Below, piece by piece: positions 43,136 to 54,500 of a DNA stretch of 64,000 nucleotides. Under the pieces are notes generated by a model. The model made no database searches. It saw nothing but the letters and a program-made list of their open reading frames with translations, and was not told where the DNA came from. Source of the stretch: Caecitellus pseudoparvulus (lineage: Eukaryota; Bigyra: Bicosoecida); the NCBI GenBank assembly GCA_965644315.1, contig CBFFRQ010000042.1:124001-188000 (forward strand), given 5' to 3'. The stretch's first letter is position 1. Each line of letters begins with the position of its first letter. A program made the position numbers and the translations under genes.

Positions 43136-46134
43136 ATGGCGCACATCTACACAGGCTTTGACGAGGATGAGTATGGCGAGGAGAGCATCAGTCTCCCCAC
43201 GAAAGCGCGGCTGTGCTGCATGGCAGTGGCCTCTTCTAACATTGTGGCAAGCATCGTTGCCGGCGAGGACTGCGCTGTCGTCGTGCTGCAGCAAGTCGGC
43301 GGAAGCAAGATGGGGACGGTTCTGGAGCCATTGCAAGGCCCACTGCCCTACGACCTGCTCGCGGCTGAAGGAATGGCTTTCAACCCTGCAGGCGACCAAC
43401 TGCTCATCCACAACGACACGTTTGTCGTCATCGTAGATGTGCCCAGTCTTCATGCTGGGACGAGGTGGGAGAGCCACTATCCAGTCAGGTGAGCCGCGGA
43501 ATTTGGCTTGCCTGCCGTGCTAGTTCGGCTGCACACCATCGCTTGGCTTCCCCATGCAGGGTGACATTCTTAGGAGAGGGTTTGCTTCCAGATGCTGGTG
43601 TTCGCGACGCTCACTGGCATCCGACCGTTGAGCGTAGTGTGTTCGTGCTGACCAGCACGGAGCTGCTCGGCTTCACTGTCGGAGCGGACGCTGACCTGTC
43701 GCAGTACCCACACACACGGCTGGCGTTTAGGAAGCACAGCGCCCGCGGCAGCCTGGGTGTATCCTTCAAGTTCGGTGCTACTCGAGGCTGGGAGGCCTTC
43801 ACTGCTTTCATTGGCTGTGAGGACGGCTCTCTGTACGCCTTGTGCCCTGTCTTCGCGCCGGGAGGCATCATCCGAGAGGCGGACTACCAGCAGCTTGTTG
43901 CCCAGCTTGAAGCGGTGGCAGGGCGACAGGAAAGCTACGACACCGAAGCTCTTTGTGCCCACCACTGGCTGGCGGAAGTCTTTCAGCCCCTTCATGAGGA
44001 CCGTGCTGACTTCCGCATCGCCGAAGCCAGCAAGCATGCTGCAGGGTTTGCGCCTGCAGACCCGCGCAATGCTCGCTCTATCCTCATGCCGGCCGTGCAA
44101 GGCCCACTTCGGATCGAGCCATTGCCCCCTGTTCATGGTGGCAGCGGCATGCAAACGCTGGTGGACCTGGGTGTTTTCCCTGCAGATGCCGCAGGCTTGC
44201 CAGCCCTCGTAACGCTTCACGCAGGGGGGCAGGTACAAGGCGTCATTTGCACCGCTGCTCCGATGCCGGCCTGGTGTGCAAGTGTTGAGCAAGGCCTTCG
44301 CAGTGTGCACCTGGACCACGTGCCATATCGGCACAAGTGCGGAGACTCAGGCCCAGCTGCAGTGCTCGGCGTGTGGGCCATGCCCAGCGGTGCCGCTGCA
44401 GGGCAGGCGCCACCAGACGCCGAGGGGGTGGAACAAATTCCCCGCCTCATCATGGACCCCCACGTACCGACGTTCACGCACATCGTCCACAGCAACAAAG
44501 TCACATGCTTGCGCCACCACTGGCTGGAAGCCGTCGCAGGCCGCGTGCAGGCAAATGGCAACAGGGCAACCGCTCCCCTTGTGGCTCGGGTGTCTTCCGT
44601 CGATTTGTCAGTTGTCAGCGTACCAGGGCACGGCAGTTGCGTTCCGGGTGCAGCCGTCTTACCCGATCGTGCCATTGGGCATCAGCTCCTCGTTCGGCCG
44701 GGTCCCCTGACTGGGGCCGGGGACGAAACCGAGCAGCTACCAAACCTGCGCATGCTCCCACTGGATGCCATTTACTTCGCCCAACTACAACAGCCATTGG
44801 ACCGTGAAGTGCCGGCACGCCTTGGGTCGGACGGGCCTTCAGTGGAGTCACTTCCCCCACTTGCACCCATTGTGCAGGCTGTCAAGCATGCAAACCTTGC
44901 AGAGCATGCAGATCCTGACCATGCACCTGACTTAGTCACAGCTCGACTGAGTGCGCTTGGAAAGCTGGCAGAGGTCGTGCAGCGGCTGCGTAGCTTGGTG
45001 GTGCTCCCCCTGGCCAAGCTGCAAATCCTGTCATCCCAGCGATTGGGCACTCTCGTGACCATGACTGCCGCTCACGCCGAGGAGGGTGGCCAGCTGGCAG
45101 AGCAGGCTAACCGACTGGAAGACAAGTACACAGCACACCTTGCTCGTGCGAAGGAGCTCCTGGCCCGCGTGCAGCGCACCCGCATGAAGTGCGTTCTCAT
45201 CTCGAGGGCGCTCAGTCAGCGCTTCTCGCGCTTGTCTGATGCTGAGGCAAGCTTCATTGCAGACTTGCACGCATCTGAACGGGCCCTGCGAGAAGGCGTG
45301 CAAACATCCCTGGCGCAGCTGGGACGTGTAGCCTCCAACCTGGCAGATGGGAAGCGGGAACACGTGGCCCACGTGTGGGGCTTGGCAAGTGGGATGGCAG
45401 ACCAGACGCCGACCGTGCCCACGTTTGCGACGCCTCAGCGGGCTGAGGTCACCCCAGCTCGCGGTACCCCACGGCGTGCAGGCACTCTCCCACGCCCGAT
45501 GTCCGCGTCCCCCGCAAGTGCCCGGCGGACACGCTACATTGACAGCTCTCGAGCTGTGCCAGCTGTCCCTGACGTGGACCCCGGCCAACTGCAAGACCTG
45601 CAGAACTCGCTGGTTAAGCTTACACAGGGGGTCGCTCGCCGACACAAAGCTGTACTGGATGCAATCAAACGCATGGACCGCCTGGTGGGGGAGGCGGCCT
45701 CTTTTGAGCTCGCAGCAGCTGCGACGCGTGCAGAGGAAGGTGCGCAGGCTTCCAGCCCAGCTTCCTCATCTTTGACCCCCCCGTCAGCTGCCCCTGCAGA
45801 GGTGACGCCAGCAGCCCCAACCCTAGCTGCGCCACAAATGGGTGGAGGAGCAGCAGCCCCGGTACCGGTTGGCATCTCTGTTTCCTCTCCCGCACCCGCG
45901 ACACCAAGTGTGGCCCCGCACCGGCCTGAGGGTCAGCTTGCTCCCGAGGAGTCCATGCCAACCACTGCCGAGAGGACGCCAGCGCGACTCACGAGTGAAC
46001 GAGTGTTCATGACACCAAGTGGGAGAGGCTCAGCATCTGAGACGCCAAGGTCAGCCCGCCGGACCACTGGGCGACGCCACTTCTCACGGTCCAGGCTGGG
46101 GCAGACTCCTTCCCGTGCTGTGCCCCAGTGGTGA
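43136..46134 (+). CDS. NUP88-like nucleoporin
   Basis: Exons 43136-43488 and 43560-46134 (intron 71 nt, donor GTGAGC); 975 aa. The N-terminal half looks like a beta propeller. Parts resembling Nup88/Nup82 are AFNPAGDQLLIHNDTFVVIV, the segment DAHWHPTVERSVFVLTS, and the region LIMDPHVPTFTHIVHSNK. The last matches the family's DP-x-x-P-x-x-x-H-x-x-H-x-x-x-V block before a W/L-rich strand (HHWLEAV). From about 44870 on, a long coiled coil follows (LRSLVVLPLAKLQILSSQRL; HLARAKELLARVQRTRMKC), typical of the Nup88 C-terminus that pairs with Nup214 and Nup62. The last 250 aa are Pro/Ala/Thr-rich, with a short coiled coil at LQDLQNSLVKLTQGVARRHK. Role: mRNA and protein export at the cytoplasmic face of the pore. 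The assignment is by pattern, not by a strong motif. Confidence 0.7.
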
Positions 46135-46304
46135 CTGGGCGGCACGCCAGCATGCGGGAGGCAATGCAAATGGAAACAGAAAACGACACTTCCCTGGACT
46201 GCTCTAGGCACGCCGGGGAGTGGGGGATACGCCAATCAACACTAGCGTAGCTCGTCAGGGACGACCGATGCGACAGCTTGGGGCACCAGTCGCCTGTCGA
46301 GGTC

Positions 46305-49300
46305 ATGGCAGGGGCTGCAGCAGCTCGTCAAGGTGGGGGCGTGCTAGAAACCGTTGCTGGAGTTGAAATCCCGCGATGTTCTGGTTGTCTTGCGTCTTTT
46401 ATCCCTCGTGCCTGTCATGCGAAGGTCCCCAAGTGAGCTGCCGCCATGTGAGGTGGATTTGGGTTTGAATTCCGCAGCACCTGCTCTTCCTCGCCTTGCC
46501 TTGGAACACACCAGAATATGCACCCATGGACGCGGCCTCGCCCTTCTGCTCTGTGAAGACTGCCAAGCAATGGTTTCTTCGCTTCGCTTCACTCCGGGGT
46601 GCGTGCTGCGATGTGTGGGGGCCCGGCCGGTGCTCTCTGGCCCACAGTCATTCACCACGTCCGTTCCCGCAGGGCCGACGGGCGCGACTTATACTGCCGT
46701 GTTCACGGAGACGGCGATCGTCCCGGATTCACGTGCGACCATTGTACCAAGAACTTTTGCGAACTGTGTCTGGAGCGCCTCCTTGGCCCAGAGGCGGTGC
46801 GCGAAGCCGGTGCGGCGACTGTCTGGCACTGCCCTCAGTGTGCTCGCGACCCAGAGCTCGCATACCTGCAGGAGTTTGAGCCCCTCGTGACTGTGATGCA
46901 AGCTCTTGCAACCGAATGGTGGGTTGCGCGACCCTCATCTACCTGGACCGACCTGGAGCAACACCTGCGGGATGCTCAGCTTCAAGGCCGATTGGGACCT
47001 GGGCCCTCACGAGGTCTGGCCTGGCAGGGTGCGCCACTTCCCATCGCCATGGAAGCGCCCCCAGCACAAAGTGCGACCCTTCGAAGCTTTGTGCACGAGA
47101 AATTGACTGGGCACAAGGCGCAGCCGCGGCATGTCCCCTTCATGGAGCCGCGCATGCGGGGTGGACCACCGACCACACCTCGCGACATTCTAGAGGATGC
47201 CCAACTCGTGCACGGACTGGATTCAACGGGGCTCTCCCGTGCCGCGAAAGAACCTCGCATTACATTGCACCCAGATCTCTCCCATGGGTGCGAAGGCGTG
47301 CCCATTCCAGCCGTCATCTCCTTGTCTGCCTTCCGCTCCACGCAGCGGGCACTGTGGCAAGCCGCACGAAGGTATCACCCTCTTGTCGCTGCCATGGCAA
47401 AGACGTCAGTGGCCCTGCAGTGCAAGGGGCGCAATTATGCTGCTCCTGTGGACGCTCGCAGCAGCGGCTTGCGTGGCTACACCCTCGCAGCGCCTCCTGG
47501 TCAGGACCTGCTCTTCGGCGTTACGGGCCACATGCAGGGGGAGGGCCTGCTCGCAGTTCCCAGTGATGCAGCGCTGGACTCCAGCCAGACGCAGGAGGCT
47601 GCGATGGCGATATTGGACTCCCTGCATCGCACTGCCCAGGAGCAGCGCGAGTCTGCGGCGCAGTCTACTGCGGCTGCGGCGGAACGCGTGGCTGACGAGC
47701 CGGGGGCGAGCTCATGCCAAGTGGCTGCGAGCGGCGTCGTCGGGGAGCGACCTAAGAAACGGGGGCGTGGGAAGCACCGTCACCGGGAGCAAGCGGAGGG
47801 CATGCAGCGAGTGGGAGCGGTTGGACCCTCAAAACGTGCGCGATTCTTTGAGGATTCGCAGGGCGGTGCGTTGAGCGTGCCAGCTGCCGGCCCGGACACT
47901 GACCTGTGCGACATCACCCAGCAAGATGTGTGGCGTTTCCTGGACCCCAACATCACATACACGACGAAGAATGTTTTCGTACCTCCAGATCTACACAACT
48001 CTGCGACGGTGAAAGGCGTCACTGCCTGTGCATGCAACCTGCTGGTCGACCCGCACGCCGCCGAAGCGACCGGCAGCACCGTGGAGGCACACCAGCTGTC
48101 ACAGCGCATCGTCCGCAGGGCAGGGAACGGCGCTGGTGGAGGCTCCACAATGGCTGCATTCATGTCCTCGCTCCCGGTGGGTGGTGCCCAGAGCATGCTG
48201 GATGGCAAGTCACACGACCCTTCCAGAAGCGTGCACACTGTAGCAGGCTTGGGGGCGGCGCACGGCCTGCATGCCGACGGCCACACAGCCATGCACTGCC
48301 CGCCCATGAGGCCTCCCGCGAAGCGCACCTGTGACAGGTGCATTTGTGCTCAGCAACAGCGGCATAGTGACGACAAGGCGAATCCCTGCAAAGTCGGGTA
48401 CGCATGCGGCCCAGACTGCAACTGCAGTCACTCCTGTTCAGGCGGCGCGCAGTCACAAGTGCACCTGCCCCTTCAAGTGGTGTACATGGGTCCTGGAAAG
48501 GGCTGGGGCGTGTGGTGCACTCAGGACATTCCAGCCGGTACCGTCGTGTGCCCGTACGTTGGGGAGGTCATCACTAGTCTAGAGGCGGAGCGGAGAGGCC
48601 ACAAGGGCTCAACCCTGTGTGACGGCGGGCAAGGCGATGCTTACATGTACGAACTGAAGTGCCCCATGACCTCTGTCGGCCAGGCAGTGGACACACTGAA
48701 GAAGGCGCTCGCAGCGAGCAGCGCACGTGTTCCGCCACGGGCAAGTGCGACGTTGGCAGCAGCAGAAGCACTGGTGGGGATGCCTCACCCAGCCCTGGAC
48801 CGGGATCTCCGGTGCCCTGCCCCATTCGCGCGCGAGTTTTCCGCTGCGACCCGGGCCCGGATGGGAGTTGCCCTGACTGGAACGACACTTCCCATCTTCC
48901 AGGCTTTCGGTGTCGTGGCAGAGTCACCGGCAGAGTGGACACGGGTTAGCGCGGAGCCCCGACAGGGCCCAACTGCAGCGAGCTCATTTGCCCCTCCCGA
49001 GGATGTGGAAGAAGACCCAGCACCCGTCACTTCTGGTGCAGGCACTCACGCTGACGGAGTGCAACATCTCCGCGCCATCGCGAGGGAGTGGGGGGTTGGC
49101 CCAGCTGGCGGCTTCGTGGTGCAATCTGATCTCGCGCTTGGGCGGGTGCTCGACAGCGGAGGGCGCCACCAGGGATTGCTGCCGCTGGTTGTGCGTCAAC
49201 CGCACTTGACAGCTTACGGGCACCCGTACCTTGCACCCCACAAGGTTTTTGATGGCCTGCGGCATGAAGGGTGCCTGACCCGAGCAGAGCGCGATGAGTT

Positions 49301-49568
49301 CCTGGACCAGCGGCTGTACGTCGTTGACTCCCGTGCACGAGGCAACGTCGCCCGCTTCATCAACCACTCCTGTGACCCCAACTGTGAGGCAGTCGGCGTG
49401 GCGCGCTTGCCAGACCCACTCCTGCATGACGTTGTCATTAAGGCAGTGCGCGACATTCCCGCATACACGGAGATATCCTACGACTACGGGTATCAGGTGA
49501 ATATGAGCCCGTTTCGACAGCTCACGTGCCGTTGCGGTGCAGCCAACTGCAAAGGTCGCTTGTTGTAG
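46305..49568 (+). CDS. ADD-type zinc finger plus pre-SET/SET/post-SET methyltransferase (SUV39/SETDB-like)
   Basis: Exons 46305-46432, 46515-46598 and 46673-49568; introns 82 and 74 nt; 1035 aa. The first three exons together build an ADD-like cysteine cluster: CSGC, then CEDC across exons 1-2, then YCRVHGDGDRPGFTCDHC, FCELCLERLLG and WHCPQC. The pre-SET Cys cluster follows much later (TCDRCICAQ; CKVGYACGPDCNCSHSC). The SET domain begins GKGWGVWCTQDIPAGTVVC and PYVGEVIT. It is interrupted by about 200 residues of low conservation and resumes with VVDSRARGNVARFINHSCDP and ISYDYGY. The post-SET motif CRCGAANCKGRLL ends the protein. This set is typical of histone H3 Lys9 methyltransferases; the interrupted SET recalls SETDB. 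An ADD fingers reader of the H3 tail on the same chain is notable. Convergent with a histone chaperone gene, 14 bp away. Confidence 0.88.
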
Positions 49569-49582
49569 TGCATTGGGTTCGG

Positions 49583-51314
49583 TCATGGCGCTGGCTTCTT
49601 GGAGCCCGCAGCGCTGTCCTCGGCCGGAATGAGAGCAACCCGCTTCTTGCCTCCCACAGAGGCTTGCTCCTTCTTTCTGGGCTGAAGGGTGTTGGTGGTG
49701 CCACTACCTCCTCCCAACAACGCTGCAAGTCCTGACGTGTCCGTGCTGGCTCCTTGGCCGGCAGTGCCTGATGGTGCTGCCGCTTGGTCGGCTGCAGCTG
49801 CGGAGCCGAAGCCGATGGTGGTGGTCGCGCTTGCAGGTGCACCACTCCCCGCCGAAGCGCCTAACATATTCATCAACTGTGATATGGCGTCCCCTGCTTG
49901 TCCGCTCGCCTCCTCGCTGGGCGCATCGTCACTGATAATGTCCGCGGCCCGCTGCAGAGTGCTGTCGACGATTCCAGCGCTCTGGGCTACGAGAGTGTGC
50001 AGCGGAGACGACTCCAATCCGGAGCTGCCTAACCACGACTTCCACGCTTCACCTACTCCTGGAAGTTGATCTGCCAAAGGCTCTTGCTTGGGTGCAGCTG
50101 CCCCTGCCGTGGCTCCCACGGTTTGCTTGGCGCTGCCTGGCTCTCCCTTCACTTTCTCGCTGGCCTGTTCGTAAGCCTGCAGGAGCGGCGTCCAGGCCCT
50201 CACCAGGCCTGCTTGGGCTGCATGTTGGGCGGTTCCATGTTCCAACATGTGGTGGATGTGCTCCATCATGCCCTGCGCGCTGCTGTGCTGGTGCGACAAG
50301 GTCTTCTTCAGAGCCTCGTGGCGCTCTTCGGAAGGTAGATCAGGCATGGAGGACTGCAGCAGCCACGCAGCCGCCAAGCTTGAATGCACTTCTGCCACCC
50401 TGCTGTCATGGACTGGTAGCTGCTTCTCGTAAATCTCCAGGGCAGCTGTGAAGTCTTGCACAGCTCCCGTAGCCACTTCGTTCTCCATCTGGATGTCACC
50501 CAGCAGTGACCTGGCCTCTGCGATGCGCAACGTCACTTCTGCCTGAACCGGCATCCCTGAAAACAAGCGGACCGCTGTTTCAAGACACTCCCATGCAATT
50601 TCGAGGTTTTCATGACGCTGTTCTTCGACGGCTGCACGCATGGCAGACGCTTCGTCCAGCTCTGGCTCCTCGCTCTCCTGACCGGCTGGCGCACTTGAAG
50701 CCATTTGAATGTCGGGTTGCGCGTCTCCTGTAGCATCGGTTGGTTTTTGGTTGCTGCTTGTGCTGTCTGCAGGGGAGGCGGCGACAGAGGGGGCCTGCCG
50801 TGGCATTCAAATGGCAGGTGGCGTTGGCGTTTCACCTACCGTTGCTACCCGCAAGACCAGCCAGTTCCGATTGGGACTGCGCGCATCAGAAGCTAGGGTG
50901 AGCACAGGGCACACAGAAGGCACTTCTGATGCATAGGCGCCCCTCACCTGGGCGATGCGAACCAGCGTGGATCCGTACTTCAACCACAGCTCGGCAACTC
51001 GAGGGTCTGTGTCTCCGTGTTGTTCACAGCTGTGCCGAGCGCAGTGCTCATTCGTTGGATGCAACTGCCCATGGAGGCCACCATGCTCGCCACGTACCAC
51101 ATCTCCAATGCCTTGCTGTACGCCTCTGAGGCCTCGTCCAACTTGCCTTGTCGCTCCTTGGCCTCAGCCTGCATCCACCTGCGGCATTTGCATGAGCTGG
51201 TGCGCCGAGCCGCGGCCCGACCAGCCAGCGCCGTCGGACGCACATAAGGCGGACAGCAGGGTTCCCGTGCAGCTGTGCTCGCATGGAGGCAAGCGATGCT
51301 CCCGTATCTGCCAT
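49583..51314 (-). CDS. NASP/SHNi-TPR histone chaperone
   Basis: Exons in coding order 51314-51244, 51178-51098, 51029-50948 and 50794-49583; introns 65, 68 and 153 nt; 481 aa. Exons 1-3 give the first TPR pair: AEAKERQGKLDEASEAYSKA, LEMCCEQHGD, then DPRVAELWLKYGSTLVRIAQ. An acidic stretch follows (QESEEPELDEASAM), as in the interrupted TPR of the NASP/Sim3/Hif1 family. The signature SHNi-TPR block is ENLEIAWECLETAVRLFSG, LRIAEARSLLGDIQMENE, VQDFTAALEIYEKQL and AEVHSSLAAAWLL. The tail is Ala/Gly-rich and ends with basic clusters (RKKEQASVGGKKRVALI) for nuclear import. The protein binds H3-H4 and keeps the soluble pool. The first splice site is chosen by donor preference (GTGCGT); a neighbouring phase-0 pair is possible and would change about seven residues. 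Confidence 0.85.
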
Positions 51315-51541
51315 AGTGGAGACCGTCTTGCTTGCAGTGTTGAGAGGCAAAGCGCCCCACCTACGCAGCCGCCGGCGAGACAGCGAGTGCACTATTGCAG
51401 GGTGAACACCCGGGCCAAATCGCACTGGAGGTCCCAATTCATGCACGGGCGTCCTGATCGTTTTCCTATGCACGCGCAACTGTCTCCTGAGAAGGTGCCC
51501 CGGCAAGCTCAGCTGACCAACACCTCTTGGCGTGGTGTGCC

Positions 51542-54500
51542 ATGTCGGCTGCAGAAGTCTCCGGCTCGTTGGCCGAATGTTGGGCAGCTCATGTGCAGAC
51601 TCTGGAGCTAGAGAGGGGCCGACGTCAGACTCGCCCCCTTGAGCGAAAGGACCCGAGCCATGAAGCATGGCTCTCCCACCAGCACTCGTACGTTCAACCT
51701 GCTTGCCTCTGGGCTGGCATCTGTGCACTGTGCACTTGCCCTTGCCGTAGGCTGGTGGAGAGTGCCTGGGGGCATTTGTGCATTCAGTGCAAAGCACAAG
51801 ACTTTTCAGCAGACTTGACTTGCCGTCTTGTGGACGAGAGCTCTGTGAGTATGCGCTGGCGCAGAAGGTTCGGAGCAGCTGCGGAAATCACTGGTGATTG
51901 TGCTCGGATTCCGTGCACAGGAGACACGCACGCAAGCGTTGCAGTCGCTGGCTGTGGAAGTACTTGCCCTGCAACACGTTGAGGGAATGGGAGGCATCGG
52001 CAGCTTCAAGGAGCACCAGCGCCGTGTGGAAGGGTTGCTTGTTGCCACCCTGGGGCATTGGGATGCGTCGGCCAGGCGTCGTGCCGTGCGCCTGCTGAAT
52101 GCGCTGTACGACGGCATCGCCTGGCAGCTGGACGCCCCGTTTGCAGCACCAGTGCTGACGACTGTTGGAGCGTCTTGCTCCCTCACTGTGCACACCTCGC
52201 TAGCTGAGGATGCCCCACCCGACAGCGCGTTCGCCTTCCAGTTGAGCTCGCCATGCTGGACACGAGAGGCATCCACGCACAGCATCTTGACTCTGCACGC
52301 GCCAGATAGCCATGACCAAGAGCCAGGAGCCCTTCCGGGTTCTCGCATTGCCACGCTGCAGTTGCAGCTGCCCCCGTTCCCGCGTTGCGGCTTCTACGAT
52401 TGGCGCCTCGTCTCCATCTCGCCCGACGGCATCGCGGTCCCTGTTGTTCCGTGCCCTGCTGCGGAGGATGCAGCACCCCACAGCCCTTCATCGTTGCCCC
52501 CCTCCGTCCCACCCGGGGCATTGATTGCGCAAGGGCGCTTCATCGTGCACCCGCAAGGCACCGGCGCGCAGCGGATGCATGAGGTGCTCGTGGACCTGCA
52601 CAGCCCAGACATCACTCCAGATGGGCAAGTGGTGGCCCACGGAACGTTTTCAAGGCTTGCGGAGGCGATGCCAGACCTTGCTGCCCAGGGTGTTCAAGTG
52701 CTGCATGTTCAGGGTGCCATGGAGCGCGACAATGGTTGGCTGGAGAGCAGCGAGGTGGTGCAAGGTTTGCACGACAGCCAAAGTCATGGTGTCCCTGGAA
52801 GCCCCCCTTCCGTTGAAATCGGCAGGCGCGGCCTGGCTGCGCGTCCAGATGCTTCACCACATGCGATTGTCTCGCGCTCGACTCCGTGTGCCATGCTGGG
52901 CGGGCGAGCGGGGTTCAAGGCGCTGCTGGATGCAGCCAGTAGCAACGGCGTGCAAGTCATGGTGCCCCTGCACCCACATGTGGCTGCAGCACGTGCGCAC
53001 AGGTGCTATCGAGAAATGCTGGCTATGACCCTTGATGAAGGCGGCTGTCCCGTGCGGCACCCTGGCACTGACGGTGTGCTGAACCAGTGGGAGGACACGA
53101 GCCTGCTGAACTACCGGCTACTGCCGGCCTGGGAGGTTCTTGTCGAGGAAGCCAAGGCCCTTGCATCACAGCTGGGCGTCAATGGCGTCTACATCATGGA
53201 TGCATCTTCCCTTCCTTTGATCATGGAGGCAGATGCCTCAGAGTTGGGCCGTGTGGACGTGGATGGCAAGCCAGCCTACTCTACTACGGACCAGCTGCAA
53301 GGCACGGTGGTTGTTCCCAATGCGGAAGTTGGGTACTGGCTGGACGCGGCAGCTTCTGCAGCTGACATGGCGCAGGCCCTGGAGTCAGAGGGACATGGGG
53401 CCGAGTCTGGAGAGCAGATGGAAAGCCTGGGAGGTGGCCGTGGCGGCGGCGGGGTCATTCTCGGCACCCGCAACATTGCCCTGTATGCAAACCCACTGCT
53501 CGTGAAGCTCGCAAAAGCTGTATGGAGCATTGCACCCAACTTTTCTTTGGTCGGCGAGGCACACTGGGGCCGGCAATCGTCCTTGCAGCGGTCAGGCATC
53601 GTCCCACACCTTGCTGCGACGCCAGGAGCCCTCGCCCGCACGGTGGACCGCACGGTAGATAAGGCCGGGACCATTCGTGTGGCCCCTCGTCGGCAAGGCG
53701 ACATTGCTGTGGGAGCCCTTCAGCGTGCTCTTGCCTACGACTTGGCGACAGCTCCTCCTGGTGGCTTGCACTGCTCTGTACGCAGCCTCACCTCCTCCCG
53801 GCACCCATACCCCACGCTGGCACTCGAGCGGGCAGCCTGGACGGCTGTGGATGCCAGCCGGTGTCTTCCAGGCACCATCATGACGTTCGGGGATGAGACT
53901 AGCGGAGCTGCGCACCGCCTGAATATCGCTGGAGCGTACGTGCACAACGAAGCATTCCGCGAGGAAGAAGCCCGCAGAGCAGAGGCCCGGCTCCAGCGTC
54001 GGCGGGCTCGGCTGAGCGCGCTTCCCTGGGCCGTCAAAGCTGGGCGCGCAGGCCTTACACTGCGCGTTCGTGGGGGAGGAGCACAAGGTGGACAACGCCT
54101 CCTGCACAGCTCCACGGGCGATTCTGAGAACAGCGCGTTTTCCAGCCGCAAAGCGGCGGCAGCGGCGGCGGTGGTATCAGGCACAAGCTTTCTTCCTCAG
54201 GCAAGCTCTGCGGAGGGCGGCTACGAGGGCCATATCGGAGTTGGGGGTGTCGTGCCGGCCATGCCGCTTCGAGGTGTTGGTGGCTTGCGACCGTCGGCTT
54301 CCTCTGGAAGCCTGGCCTCCTCCATTGCCTCGGCACCAGAGGATTGGACTGGCACACCTCCAGGGGTCGAGGCGCGTGCTCCAGGCAGTGACCCACCCTC
54401 TGGCCGCGTCTCTGGCTTGGCTGCTGATCGAGTGGAAACGTTTGACTTTGTGTCAGATGCGGGGAGTGTGTACGCCGGTGAGGGACCTGAGGACGACGTG

